Shown here piece by piece: positions 1-9,182 of a DNA stretch of 64,000 nucleotides. Origin of the DNA: Caulobacter zeae (lineage in GTDB: Bacteria; Pseudomonadota; Alphaproteobacteria; Caulobacterales; Caulobacteraceae); contig NZ_PJRS01000049.1 in the NCBI RefSeq assembly GCF_002858925.1, forward strand, positions 124,001 to 188,000. The letters run 5' to 3'. Position 1 is the stretch's first letter. The number at the start of each line of letters is the position of its first letter. The notes beneath the pieces were generated by a model. That model ran no database searches. It saw only the letters and a list, made by a program, of their open reading frames with translations, and was not told the origin of the DNA. Position numbers and translations under genes: made by a program.

Positions 1-1
1 C

Positions 2-583
2 GACGCCCAGGTCGCCGACCTGGCGCGCTACAAGGACCTGCTGGCCGAATGGAACGAGGTGATGAACCTCGTTGGTCCGGCCTCGATGGCCGCCTACTGG
101 AACCGTCACGCCTGGGACAGCGCCCAACTGCTGACCTTTGCGCCGCAGGCCAAGACCTGGGCCGACCTGGGGGCTGGCGCCGGCCTGCCCGGCGTGGTGC
201 TGGCCATCCTGCTGAAGGGCGTTCCCGGGGCCAAGGTCCACCTCGTCGAGAGCATGGCCAAGCGCTGCCGCTTCCTCGACGCCGTCTGCGGCGAGCTCGA
301 CCTGCCGATCGAGATCCACAACGCTCGCGCCGAGAGCCTGGACCTCAAGGTGCAGGTGGTCACGGCCCGGGCCTGCGCGCCGATGCCGCGCCTGCTGGAA
401 TACTCGCAACCCTATCTCAAGCGTGGCGCGGTCGCCTGGTTCCTGAAGGGCCAGGAGGTCGCCGCCGAGATCGCTGAAGCCGAGAAGACCTGGAAGTTCG
501 AGTCGGACGTGCGGGGCTCCAAGAGCGACCCGCGCGGCCATGTCGTGCAAATCAAGGGGCTGAGCCGTGTCCGCAAAGTCTGA
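2..583 (+). CDS. rsmG: 16S rRNA (guanine527-N7)-methyltransferase RsmG, 5' end outside window
   Basis: Methylates G527 of 16S rRNA with S-adenosylmethionine. The open frame runs in from the window edge, and 193 codons are visible. The family is usually about 200-215 residues, so only a short N-terminal piece is missing. The Rossmann SAM loop DLGAGAGLPGVVLA is clear near visible residue 58, and the earlier WNEVMNLVG segment is typical of RsmG. The 3' end overlaps the GTG start of parA by 17 bases, the rsmG(gidB)-parA-parB order conserved in many bacteria. The first ATG in the frame (59) is internal to the conserved domain and is not the start. Confidence 0.95.
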   Translation, partial: DAQVADLARYKDLLAEWNEVMNLVGPASMAAYWNRHAWDSAQLLTFAPQAKTWADLGAGAGLPGVVLAILLKGVPGAKVHLVESMAKRCRFLDAVCGELDLPIEIHNARAESLDLKVQVVTARACAPMPRLLEYSQPYLKRGAVAWFLKGQEVAAEIAEAEKTWKFESDVRGSKSDPRGHVVQIKGLSRVRKV

Positions 584-1373
584 GCTGAGAGTCCTGGCGG
601 TCGCCAACCAGAAGGGCGGGGTGGGCAAGACCACCACGGCCATCAACCTGGGCACCGCCCTGGCCGCGTGCGGCGAGCGCGTGCTGCTGATCGACGCCGA
701 CCCGCAGGGCAACTGCTCGACGGGCCTGGGCATCGGTCGCCTGCAGCGCAAGAAGACGTTGTACGACGTGCTGATGGGCGAGGCCCCCATCGTCGAAGCC
801 GCCGTGCAGACCTCGCTGCCGGGCCTGGACGTGATCCCGGCCGACGCCGATCTGTCCGGGGTGGAGCTGGAGCTGGGCCAGGTGGCGCGCCGCTCCTACC
901 GCCTGCGCGACGCCCTGGAGCCGCTGCGCGCCAACGGTCCCTATACCTACGTCCTGATCGACTGCCCGCCGTCGCTGAACGTGCTGACGGTCAACGCCAT
1001 GACCGCGGCCGACGCCGTGTTCGTGCCCCTGCAGTGCGAGTTCTTCGCCCTGGAAGGCCTGACCCAGCTGATCCGCACCATCGAGCGGGTGCGCGGCAGC
1101 CTGAACCCGCGCCTGGAGATCCAGGGCGTGGTGCTGACGATGTACGATCGTCGCAACAGCCTCTCCGAGCAGGTGGCCCGCGACGTGCGCGAGCATTTCG
1201 GCGACAAGGTGTACGACGCGGTCATACCGCGGAACGTCCGGGTGTCGGAGGCGCCGTCGTTCGGCAAGCCGGTGCTGCTCTATGACCTCAAGTGCGCCGG
1301 CTCGCAGGCCTACCTTCGGCTGGCCCGCGAGGTGATCAGCCGCGAGAAGGATCGCCAGGCCCAGGCCGCCTGA
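567..1373 (+). CDS. parA: Chromosome partitioning ATPase ParA
   Basis: A 268-residue ParA/Soj ATPase that drives movement of ParB-parS complexes over the nucleoid. The deviant Walker A motif KGGVGKTT begins at residue 16, and LIDCPPSLN forms the Walker B region. The protein looks almost identical to C. crescentus ParA from memory. I use the GTG start at 567, inside the 3' end of rsmG, because it puts the Walker motif at the usual distance from the N terminus. This implies translational coupling to rsmG. parB follows after 83 bases. Confidence 0.97.
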   Translation: MSAKSELRVLAVANQKGGVGKTTTAINLGTALAACGERVLLIDADPQGNCSTGLGIGRLQRKKTLYDVLMGEAPIVEAAVQTSLPGLDVIPADADLSGVELELGQVARRSYRLRDALEPLRANGPYTYVLIDCPPSLNVLTVNAMTAADAVFVPLQCEFFALEGLTQLIRTIERVRGSLNPRLEIQGVVLTMYDRRNSLSEQVARDVREHFGDKVYDAVIPRNVRVSEAPSFGKPVLLYDLKCAGSQAYLRLAREVISREKDRQAQAA

Positions 1374-1456
1374 TCCACAGGGTCTACCTGTTTGAGCGCC
1401 GACCTGAGAATACGGGTCGAAGTCGTTATTGAAGTTGAAGTTTCGAGGAGACGGTC

Positions 1457-2377
1457 GTGGTCGGTGAAGCGGGGATGTCGGAAGGCCGTCGGGGTCTGGG
1501 TCGCGGTCTGTCGGCGCTGCTGGGCGAGGTCGAAGCCGCCCCGGCGCAGGCGCCGGGCGACAATACCGGCGGTTCGCGCGAGGCGCCGATCGAGCTTCTG
1601 AAGCGTAATCCCGATCAGCCGCGTCGGACCTTCCGCGAGGAAGACTTGGTAGAACTTTCCAATTCGATCGCCGAGAAGGGCGTGCTCCAGCCCATCCTGG
1701 TGCGGCCCGCGCCGGGCGCACCGGGCGAGTACCAGATCGTCGCCGGCGAGCGCCGCTGGCGCGCCGCCCAGCGGGCCGGCCTCAGGACCGTGCCGATTAT
1801 CGTGCGCGAGCTCGACGATCTTGCCGTGCTCGAGATCGGCATCATCGAGAACGTCCAGCGCTCGGACCTCAACATCCTCGAAGAGGCCCTGAGCTACCGC
1901 GTCCTGATGGACAAGTTCGGCCGCACCCAGGACGCCATCGCCCAGACGATCGGCAAGAGCCGCAGCCACGTGGCCAACACCCTGCGCCTGCTGGCTCTGC
2001 CGGAAGCGGTGCAGCAGCATCTGGTCACCGGCGCGCTGACCGCCGGCCACGCCCGCGCTATCGCCACGGCCGCCGATCCGGGCGCCTTGGCCCAGCAGGT
2101 CATCGACGGCGGCCTGTCGGTGCGCGAGACCGAGACCCTGGCCCGTGTCGCCCAGACCGGCGACGCCACCCCGCGCGCCAAGAACGGCGGTTCGGCGTTG
2201 CCGCGCGCGCCGCGCTCCAAGGACACCGACACCCAGGCCCTGGAAGCCGACCTGTCGTCGGTGCTGGGCCTCGATGTCGAGATCGACCATCGCGGCGGCG
2301 CCGGCTCGCTGATCGTGCGCTATGCGACGCTCGAGCAACTGGACGACCTGTGCAACCGCCTGACGCGCGGCGTCTGA
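1457..2377 (+). CDS. parB: Chromosome partitioning protein ParB, parS-binding CTPase
   Basis: ParB binds parS near the origin, spreads as a CTP-dependent clamp and stimulates ParA. Visible parts are the N-terminal ParA-activating segment GLGRGLSALLG, the CTP-binding box GERRWRAAQRAG, a helix-turn-helix around TIGKSRSHVANTLRLL, and a C-terminal dimerisation domain ending LDDLCNRLTRG. The start at GTG 1457 has a good GAGGAG ribosome site 6 bases upstream. The shorter start ATG 1475 (MSEGRRG) matches C. crescentus ParB as I remember it and cannot be excluded. The length is 306 or 300 residues. Confidence 0.96.
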   Translation: MVGEAGMSEGRRGLGRGLSALLGEVEAAPAQAPGDNTGGSREAPIELLKRNPDQPRRTFREEDLVELSNSIAEKGVLQPILVRPAPGAPGEYQIVAGERRWRAAQRAGLRTVPIIVRELDDLAVLEIGIIENVQRSDLNILEEALSYRVLMDKFGRTQDAIAQTIGKSRSHVANTLRLLALPEAVQQHLVTGALTAGHARAIATAADPGALAQQVIDGGLSVRETETLARVAQTGDATPRAKNGGSALPRAPRSKDTDTQALEADLSSVLGLDVEIDHRGGAGSLIVRYATLEQLDDLCNRLTRGV

Positions 2378-2398
2378 TCGACCCGATTTTCGGGGTCT

Positions 2399-2455
2399 CC
2401 TGTGGCGCATGAAGAAGGGCGCGGCCGTATCCTGGGTCGCGCCATTCGCCACAGG
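2399..2455 (+). other. Nested stem-loop downstream of parB
   Basis: An outer 9-bp perfect stem (CCTGTGGCG at 2399-2407 with CGCCACAGG at 2447-2455) encloses an inner 6-bp stem (GGCGCG 2418-2423 with CGCGCC 2438-2443). A smaller hairpin (GACCCG/CGGGGTC, about 2380-2397) lies just before it. No T-tract follows, so this is not a classical terminator. It could stabilise the parAB mRNA 3' end or be part of a structured RNA. The rest of the gap to glnD (to 2625) is AT-richer, with a CCCTT/AAGGG hairpin at about 2489-2505 and a DnaA-box-like TTTTCCACA at 2551-2559. Confidence 0.45.
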
Positions 2456-2625
2456 CGGGGGCGGGGAGGGCGAAATTTTCGCCTAATCCCTTGCTGTATA
2501 AGGGAAAAGTCCGGGCCGATTCGCTGAATCGAAAGCTCCGGCGGCGGAATTTTTCCACAAGCGGGCGACGCTGTGGTCGCCGAATTGTTTGACCAGAATC
2601 TCGAATCGCTATCCGCGCGCCATTG

Positions 2626-5448
2626 CTAGCGCGCGACGCTGGCCCGGGCGCGCTTGAGGCCCGGACGGGTGCTCGGGGCGCCCGCCTCGTTCTGCTCGAG
2701 CGCCGACAGGAGGTCGGCCTTCAGCGCCGAGACCTTGCGGCCGTCGGCCAGCTTCCCGCCCTCGGCCGTCTGCACGTAGAAGGCGTCGACCGCCCGCTCG
2801 CCATAGCCGTCGATATGGGCCGACTGGATGGACAGGCCATTGTCGGCCAGGGTGCGGGCCAGGGCTTGCAGGAGGCCCGGGCGGTCACGGCCGGAGGCTT
2901 CCACCACCGTGGCCTCGTGCGAGGCCTCGTTGTCGACGACGACGGTGGGAGCGATGGCGAAGGCGGCCGTGCGGGCCAGCTCGGCGCCGCGCCGGGCCTC
3001 GACATTGACGCCCTCGCCGCGGCCGGCCGCTTCCAGGGCGTCGGCCAGGCGGCGCAGGGCGCGGGGGTTCTCGCAGCCCAGCGCCGAGCCGGTGACGTCC
3101 TGCACATAGAAGACGTCCAGCGCCTGGCCCTGGCGGGAGGTGAAGACCCGCGCGCCGACGACATTGCCGCCCAGCGACGAGATGGCCAGAGCGAGGTCGG
3201 CGAACAGGCCGCGACGGTCGCGCGCGGCGATGACGATCTCGGCGGCGTTGGCGCCGGGATTGACCTTGCCCTCGGCGGCCGCGCCGCCCTGGATGGCGGC
3301 CCGGCGGGCCAGGGCGGCGTGGTCGAGCAGGTCCTGCGGACCGAAGGCGCCGAAATAGGCGTCTTCCATCGCCGCGGCCCAGCCCTTGGCGGCGGGGTCG
3401 GCGGCGATCAGGGCCTCGCGTGCGGCCGCTGCTGCGGCCTCCTGGTGGCGTTGAACGTTGGCGGTGGCGTCACTGCCCCGGCCGCCCCGGAAAACCGCCT
3501 CAGTGGCGTTGTAGAGCTCGCGCAGCAGCTGGCCCTTCCAGCCGTTCCACACGCCGGGCCCCACGGCCCGGATATCGGCCACGGTGATCACCAGCAGCAG
3601 GCGCAGGCGCTCGGGGTTCTCGACGATGCGGGCGAAGGCCGCCACGGTGCCGGGATCCGAGACGTCGCGCTTCTGGGCGAAGTCGCTCATGACGAGATGG
3701 TTCTCGACCAGCCAGGCGACCAGCTCGACCTTGGACCGTTCCACGCCAAGGCGTTCGCAGGCGCTGCGAGCCGATCGGGCCCCCGCCTTCTCCTGGCCGC
3801 CGACGCCGCCCTTGCCGGTGTCGTGCAGCAGCATGGCCAGGAACAGGGCCTCGCGGTCTTCGATCAGCGGCATGATCGACACGGCCAGCGGATGGTCTTC
3901 TGAGAGGCGCCCGGCGGCCATGTCGCCGATCAGGCCCACGGCCCGCAGGGTGTGCTCGTCCACGGTGTACGAGTGGTACATGTTGAACTGCATCTGGGCC
4001 ACGACCCGACCGAACTCCGGGATGAAGCGGCCCAGCACGCCGGCGTCGTTCATCAGGGTCAGGGTGCGGTAGGACCGCTTGCCGCGCGCCAGGAGGTCGA
4101 GGAAGGCCCGGGTGGCCTCCGGATCGCGCCGCACCTTCGAGGTGATCAGACCCAGGTGCCGGGTCACGGCCGTGAAGGCGTCGGGGTGTAGGTCGAGGTC
4201 GCGCTCGTCGGCGATCTTGAACAGCCGGATCAGGTTGACCGGATCGCTCTCGAAGATCGCCGGCCCGTCGATGTTCAGCCGGCCGCCGTCCTCGTAGAAG
4301 CCCGGCGCGTCCAGGGCCTTGCGCTTGGGCTTGGCGCCCGGAAGGAAGCGCGAGATGCCCTTGGGCTCGTTCTTGAAGTGCTCGGCCTCCAGCTTGGCCG
4401 AGAAGGCGCGGGTCAGCGCCCCCACTTCCTTGGCGATCAGGAAGTAGCGGCGCATGAAGCGCTCGACGGCCGGCGCGTCGCCGCGGTCGCCATAGCCCAT
4501 GCGGCGGGCGATCTCGGGTTGGAGATCGAAGGTCAGGCGCTCTTCGGGCCGGCCCGTGGTGAAGTGCAGGTGCGCCCGCACGGCGTGCAGGAAGTCGAAG
4601 GCGCGGATGAAGGCCTTGGTCTCGCGGCCCGAGAACACCTCCATCTTGAAGACGTCCTCCGGCGCGTCGACCGGGTGCAGGTATTCGGCGATCCACACCA
4701 GGGTGTGCAGGTCGCGCAGGCCGCCCTTGCCCTCCTTGACGTTGGGCTCGACCATGTAGCGGCTGGCGCCGGCGCGGGCCTGGCGGTCGTCGCGTTCCTT
4801 CAGCTTGGCGGCCACGAACTGCTGGCCGGTGCCCTTCATGACCTCGTCGCGGAACCGCTTCTTGAGGTCGGCGGCCAGGCGCTCGTCGCCGGTCAGCCGC
4901 CGGGCCTCGAGGATCGAGGTGCGGATCGTGAAGTCTTCCTTCGAGAGGCGCACGCACTCCTCGATGGTGCGCGAGGCATGGCCGACCTTGAACCCTAAGT
5001 CCCACAGCGCATAGAGCATGTACTCGATCACGCTCTCGACGTGCGGCGTCTGCTTGTAGGGCCGCAGGAACAGGAGATCGATGTCGCTGAACGGCGCCAG
5101 GGTGGCGCGGCCGTAGCCGCCCACGGCCATCAGCGCCAGGCGCTCGCCTTCGGTGGGGTTGCGGGCCCGGAAGACGTGCACCGTCGTGAAGTCGTAGAGG
5201 GCGGTGATCACCTCGTCGGTGACGCCGCTGAGCAGGCGCGCGGTCTCGACGCCGCCGGCCCCGTTCTCCAGCCGCTCCTTGGCGATCATCCGGCCGCGGA
5301 ACAGCGCCTGCTTGAGGATGTCGATCGCCCGGGCGCGTTGGGCCGCCTCGTCGCCGATGGCGTCCAGGGCGGCGGCCGAAAGGCGCGCGCGCAGGGCGTG
5401 GCCGTCGACGACGTGTTCCAGGGGCGTGGGGCGGAGGCGGCGGGGCAT
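2626..5448 (-). CDS. glnD: Bifunctional uridylyltransferase/uridylyl-removing enzyme GlnD
   Basis: The nitrogen sensor that uridylylates PII proteins when glutamine is low and removes UMP when it is high. The 940-residue length is normal for the family. The nucleotidyltransferase motif GGYGRATLAPFSDIDLLFL is at residues 110-128, with the SDID acidic pair. An HD hydrolase domain with MLLHDTGKG lies in the middle, and two C-terminal ACT domains start near RDRRGLFADLA and GRDRPGLLQALA. It is convergent with parB and 78 bases downstream of mutS on the same strand. The ATG at 5448 is used. Adjacency to parB is unusual (see findings). Confidence 0.96.
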   Translation of the reverse strand: MPRRLRPTPLEHVVDGHALRARLSAAALDAIGDEAAQRARAIDILKQALFRGRMIAKERLENGAGGVETARLLSGVTDEVITALYDFTTVHVFRARNPTEGERLALMAVGGYGRATLAPFSDIDLLFLRPYKQTPHVESVIEYMLYALWDLGFKVGHASRTIEECVRLSKEDFTIRTSILEARRLTGDERLAADLKKRFRDEVMKGTGQQFVAAKLKERDDRQARAGASRYMVEPNVKEGKGGLRDLHTLVWIAEYLHPVDAPEDVFKMEVFSGRETKAFIRAFDFLHAVRAHLHFTTGRPEERLTFDLQPEIARRMGYGDRGDAPAVERFMRRYFLIAKEVGALTRAFSAKLEAEHFKNEPKGISRFLPGAKPKRKALDAPGFYEDGGRLNIDGPAIFESDPVNLIRLFKIADERDLDLHPDAFTAVTRHLGLITSKVRRDPEATRAFLDLLARGKRSYRTLTLMNDAGVLGRFIPEFGRVVAQMQFNMYHSYTVDEHTLRAVGLIGDMAAGRLSEDHPLAVSIMPLIEDREALFLAMLLHDTGKGGVGGQEKAGARSARSACERLGVERSKVELVAWLVENHLVMSDFAQKRDVSDPGTVAAFARIVENPERLRLLLVITVADIRAVGPGVWNGWKGQLLRELYNATEAVFRGGRGSDATANVQRHQEAAAAAAREALIAADPAAKGWAAAMEDAYFGAFGPQDLLDHAALARRAAIQGGAAAEGKVNPGANAAEIVIAARDRRGLFADLALAISSLGGNVVGARVFTSRQGQALDVFYVQDVTGSALGCENPRALRRLADALEAAGRGEGVNVEARRGAELARTAAFAIAPTVVVDNEASHEATVVEASGRDRPGLLQALARTLADNGLSIQSAHIDGYGERAVDAFYVQTAEGGKLADGRKVSALKADLLSALEQNEAGAPSTRPGLKRARASVAR

Positions 5449-5526
5449 GGCGGTTATATGGGTGTCCGAGACGGGCGGCCAAAGCGGCCACCGGAACCGG
5501 CCGCCGCCATGCTCCTATGATTGATC

Positions 5527-8229
5527 CTAGGTCTTGAGCAGACCCTTAAGGCGATAAAGCGCTTCGAGGGCCTCGCGCGGGCTCATGCCGTCCACGTCCA
5601 GCTCCTTCAGCGCCCCATCCACGGCGCTGGGCGCCGAAACGACAGGCGCCGCGGCGACGGGGGCCGAGGCCGCGAACAGCGGCAGGTCGTCGAGCCTGGC
5701 TGGTGATTCGGTCTTGCTCTCCAGGCGATCGAGCACCTCCTTGGCGCGGGCCACCACCTGCGGCGGCACGCCGGCCAGCTTGGCCACCTGCACGCCGTAG
5801 GAGCGGTCGGCCGGGCCGTCGGCGGCCTCGTGCAGGAAGACCAGGTCGCCGTTCCACTCCTTGGCCCGCAGGCTGAGGTTGGAGACGTGCGCCATGCGCT
5901 CCTCCAGCGTCGCCAGCTCGTGATAGTGCGTGGCGAAGAGGGCGCGGCAGCGGTTGGTGTCGTGCAGCGATTCCGCGCAGGCCCAGGCGATGGCCAGGCC
6001 GTCATAGGTGGCGGTACCGCGCCCGATCTCGTCGAGGATGACGAGGCTGCGCGGGGTGGCCTGGGTCAGGATGGCGGCGGTCTCGACCATCTCCATCATG
6101 AAGGTCGAGCGGCCGCGGGCCAGGTCGTCGCCGGCGCCGACGCGGCTGAACAGGCGATCGACCACGCCCAGCCGGAAGTTCTTGGCCGGCACGTAGCAGC
6201 CGGCCTGGGCCAGGATGGCCAGCAGGGCGTTCTGGCGCAGGAAGGTCGACTTACCGGCCATGTTCGGACCCGTGACGATCGACAGGCGGGCGGCCACCTC
6301 GCCGGCGGCGTCCAGGCGGCAGTCGTTGGGGGTGTAGGGGTCGCCGGCGCGGCGCACGGCGGCCTCGACCACCGGGTGGCGGGCGGCCTTGGCCTCGAAG
6401 GCCAGCGACTTGTCGACGATCGGGCGCACGGCCCCGGCGTCTTCGGACCATTCGGCGAGGCTGGAGGCCACGTCCAGGCGGGCCAGGGCCTCGGCGGCGG
6501 CCTGGATCGGCTCGGCCAGGGCGCAGGCCTCGGCGCGCCAGTCCTCGTAGGCGGCCACTTCCATGGCCAGGGCCCGCTCGGCCGCCTGGGCGATGCGGGC
6601 GTCGAGGTCGGCCAGCTCCACGGTGGTGAAGCGCACCTGGTTGGCCAGGGTCTGGCGGTGGATGAAGGTGGCGTTCAGCGGCGGCTGGAACAGCGGGTCG
6701 GCCTTGCCGGCCGTGGCCTCGACGAAATAGCCCAGCACGCCGTTGTGGCGGATCTTCAGCGAGATGCCGGCCTCTTGGATCAGGCGCTGCTCGAGGGCGG
6801 CGACGACCCGGCGGCTGTCGTCGCGCAGGGCGCGGGCCTGGTCGAGCTCGGGGCGGATGCCGGGGGCCACGAAGCCGCCGTCCCGGGCCAGGGCCGGCAG
6901 GTCGGGGCCGAGGCCCGCCTCGAGGGTGTTCAAGAGCTGCGAGACGCCCTGGTGCAGCGACGGCGTCAGGGCCGCCAGCGCGCCTTCCAGCTCGACCGGC
7001 GGCGGCGACAGCGGGTCGCCCGAGCCGCCGACCATGCCGGCCAGCTTCTCGCCGGTCTTCAGGCCGTCGCGCAGGCAGGCCAGGTCCCGCGGACCGCCAC
7101 GGCCCAGGGCCAGGCGGGCCAGGGCGCGGGCCATGTCGCCCGAACCCTTCAACTGCTCGCGCAGGCGCTCGCGCAGGGACCGGTGCTCGACGAACCACTC
7201 GACGGCGTCCAGGCGCTGGTCGATGGCGGCCGGGTCGAGCAGGGGGCGGGCCAGGCGCGAGGCCAGGAGGCGCGCGCCGCCCGGCGTGACGGTGCGGTCG
7301 ATAGCCGCCAGCAGTGAGCCGTTGCGGTCGCCGTTCTGGGTGCGGTCGATTTCCAGGCTCGAGCGGGTCGCCGGGTCGATCGACATGACGTCGGCCTCGG
7401 CCGCGCGGCGCGGCGCGCGCAGGGCCGGCAGCTTGCCGGCCTGGGTCATTTCCAGGTGGGCGGCGATCAGGCCGAGCGCGCCGATTTCCGCCGCCGCCAG
7501 GCCGCCGAAACCGTCCAGGGTGTCGACGCCGTAGAGGCGCTTGACCCGGGTCTCCGACGCCTGCGGCTCCGACAGGGCGGATGGCATCGGTTGAATCAGC
7601 CCGCCGCAGATCTTCAGGGTCTGGGCCAGATGGTCGTCGGCCAGCAGGCGGTCGGCGACCAGGGTCTCGGACGGCGACAGGGCCGCCAGCAGGGGCCCCA
7701 CGCCCTCCTTGCCGGTCGAGAAGCACTCGACCTCGCCGGTGGACAGTTCCACGGCCGCCACGGCCGCCTGGCCCGCGCGAATGGCCACCGCCGCCAGGCG
7801 GTTGGCGCCGCGGGCGTCCAGCAGGCCGTCCTCGGTCAGGGTGCCCGGCGTCACCACGCGGACGATGTCGCGGCGGACCACTGACTTGGAGCCGCGCTTC
7901 TTGGCCTCGGCCGGGTCTTCCATCTGCTCGCAGACGGCGACCTTGAAGCCCATCCGGATCAGCTTCGACAGATAGGCCTCGGCCGCGTGATGCGGCACGC
8001 CGGCCATCGGGATCGGCTGGCCGGCATGGGTTCCCCGGAAGGTCTGGGAGATGCCCAGGGCGGCGGCCGCGCGGATCGCGTCGTCGAAGAACAGCTCGTA
8101 GAAGTCGCCCATCCGGAAGAACAGCAGCGCGTCGGGCTGGCGGGTCTTCATCTCGAAGAACTGCTGCATCACCGGCGTGGCGCCGGTGGCGTCGAACGTC
8201 TGGACGGGCGGAGAAACGGGGGCGTTCAT
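5527..8229 (-). CDS. mutS: DNA mismatch repair protein MutS
   Basis: The mismatch-recognition ATPase of methyl-independent alphaproteobacterial mismatch repair. The 900-residue protein carries the mismatch-wedge motif GDFYELF (Phe43-Tyr44-Glu45), the Walker A motif GPNMAGKST near residue 655, and DEIGRGTATYDGLA, the Walker B/signature region. A short C-terminal tail after the ATPase domain ends LYRLKGLLKT. The ATG at 8229 starts MNAPVSPPV. Upstream and divergent lies a TonB-C-type gene. mutS is followed by glnD on the same strand. Confidence 0.97.
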   Translation of the reverse strand: MNAPVSPPVQTFDATGATPVMQQFFEMKTRQPDALLFFRMGDFYELFFDDAIRAAAALGISQTFRGTHAGQPIPMAGVPHHAAEAYLSKLIRMGFKVAVCEQMEDPAEAKKRGSKSVVRRDIVRVVTPGTLTEDGLLDARGANRLAAVAIRAGQAAVAAVELSTGEVECFSTGKEGVGPLLAALSPSETLVADRLLADDHLAQTLKICGGLIQPMPSALSEPQASETRVKRLYGVDTLDGFGGLAAAEIGALGLIAAHLEMTQAGKLPALRAPRRAAEADVMSIDPATRSSLEIDRTQNGDRNGSLLAAIDRTVTPGGARLLASRLARPLLDPAAIDQRLDAVEWFVEHRSLRERLREQLKGSGDMARALARLALGRGGPRDLACLRDGLKTGEKLAGMVGGSGDPLSPPPVELEGALAALTPSLHQGVSQLLNTLEAGLGPDLPALARDGGFVAPGIRPELDQARALRDDSRRVVAALEQRLIQEAGISLKIRHNGVLGYFVEATAGKADPLFQPPLNATFIHRQTLANQVRFTTVELADLDARIAQAAERALAMEVAAYEDWRAEACALAEPIQAAAEALARLDVASSLAEWSEDAGAVRPIVDKSLAFEAKAARHPVVEAAVRRAGDPYTPNDCRLDAAGEVAARLSIVTGPNMAGKSTFLRQNALLAILAQAGCYVPAKNFRLGVVDRLFSRVGAGDDLARGRSTFMMEMVETAAILTQATPRSLVILDEIGRGTATYDGLAIAWACAESLHDTNRCRALFATHYHELATLEERMAHVSNLSLRAKEWNGDLVFLHEAADGPADRSYGVQVAKLAGVPPQVVARAKEVLDRLESKTESPARLDDLPLFAASAPVAAAPVVSAPSAVDGALKELDVDGMSPREALEALYRLKGLLKT

Positions 8230-8324
8230 CCCCAGGAATCTACAGAGCGTCGCCGAATTCGTTAAGCGAAAGCGACATTGCCCAGCTCGGGCGTCCCCAA
8301 TAAATTCGCGGCGAACGTGGGGGC

Positions 8325-9113
8325 GTGATGATCGAGAACGAACAGGGCGCGGCGGCCGGGGCCAAGGCTGCGCCGACGGCGTACAAGCCCGACTGGCTGC
8401 GCAAGCCGACCGGCCAGGAAGTGGCCGCCTTCTTTCCCAAGGAGGCCGGCAGGCGCGGGGTGAGCGGCACGGCGACCATCGCCTGCAAGGTGGTGGCCGA
8501 GGGCCGGCTCGGCGACTGCGAAGTGACCAAGGAGCGGCCCGCGGGGCTGGGCTTCGGCGAGGCGGCGCTGGGTCTTTCGAAGACCTTCCGGATGACCCCG
8601 CCGCCGCCGGGCCAGATCGGCGAGCAGAGCGTCTCCATCCCGTTCACCTTCCAGGCGCCGAGGATGGCGACGGCCCAGGATGGCGCCTCGCGCTACAAGC
8701 CGCAGTGGCTGCGCAGGCCGACCGAGGACGAACTCAACGCCTACTATCCCGAGAAGGCCCAGGACCGGGAGATCGGCGGCTCGGCCAGGCTGACCTGCAA
8801 GGTCGTGGAGGGCGGCCAGCTGTCGGGCTGCATGGTCACCGAAGAGACGCCGGTGGGCCTGGGTTTCGGCGAGGCGGCGCTGAAGCTCTCGAAGATCTTC
8901 CGCATGACGCCGCCGCCGCCCGGCGCGACCGGCGAGGTCACCATTCCGATCACCTTCAGCGTGCCGCCCAGCCTGGAAAGCCGGTTCTTCGACGGCGAGT
9001 GGCGCGAAGGCCCGGCCGGCGTCGCGGCCGTCGTCGTCGTGAGCCTGGCCCTGATCCTCGGCGGCCTTGTTCTGGCGCGGGCCCTGAGAGGGGACCGCCG
9101 GGTCGACCTCTAG
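8325..9113 (+). CDS. Tandem TonB C-terminal-domain protein with C-terminal membrane anchor
   Basis: A 262-residue protein made of two copies of a roughly 100-residue TonB-C-like unit (about residues 15-110 and 120-215). Each unit has the pattern W-L-R-x-P-T, then G-x-A-x-x-x-C-K-V-V, a further Cys, GFGEAAL-x-LSK, F-R-M-T-PPPPG, and an FTF or FSV end. Both copies keep the spaced cysteine pair, which may form a disulfide. One hydrophobic span (about 230-252, VAAVVVVSLALILGGLVLA) sits near the C terminus. There is no N-terminal anchor or signal peptide, unlike normal TonB. Start is GTG 8325 or ATG 8328. Function unknown; family assignment rests on repeat shape only. Confidence 0.7.
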   Translation: MMIENEQGAAAGAKAAPTAYKPDWLRKPTGQEVAAFFPKEAGRRGVSGTATIACKVVAEGRLGDCEVTKERPAGLGFGEAALGLSKTFRMTPPPPGQIGEQSVSIPFTFQAPRMATAQDGASRYKPQWLRRPTEDELNAYYPEKAQDREIGGSARLTCKVVEGGQLSGCMVTEETPVGLGFGEAALKLSKIFRMTPPPPGATGEVTIPITFSVPPSLESRFFDGEWREGPAGVAAVVVVSLALILGGLVLARALRGDRRVDL

Positions 9114-9133
9114 ACGCTTCAACCCGAAACGAA

Positions 9134-9160
9134 AAAGGCCCGCCGATGGGGCGGGCCTTT
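9134..9160. terminator. Bidirectional intrinsic terminator
   Basis: An 11-bp stem (AAAGGCCCGCC 9134-9144 with GGCGGGCCTTT 9150-9160) with a 5-base loop and A/T runs on both sides. It lies between the convergent TonB-C-type gene and dnaJ, so it can serve both. Confidence 0.8.
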
Positions 9161-9182
9161 CGCGGTCGAATGCGAACCGGGT

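Noticed and set aside
2551..2559. DnaA box TTTTCCACA in the parB-glnD gap
   Set aside because: A single site with one mismatch and no partners is weak evidence; mentioned only as a trace.
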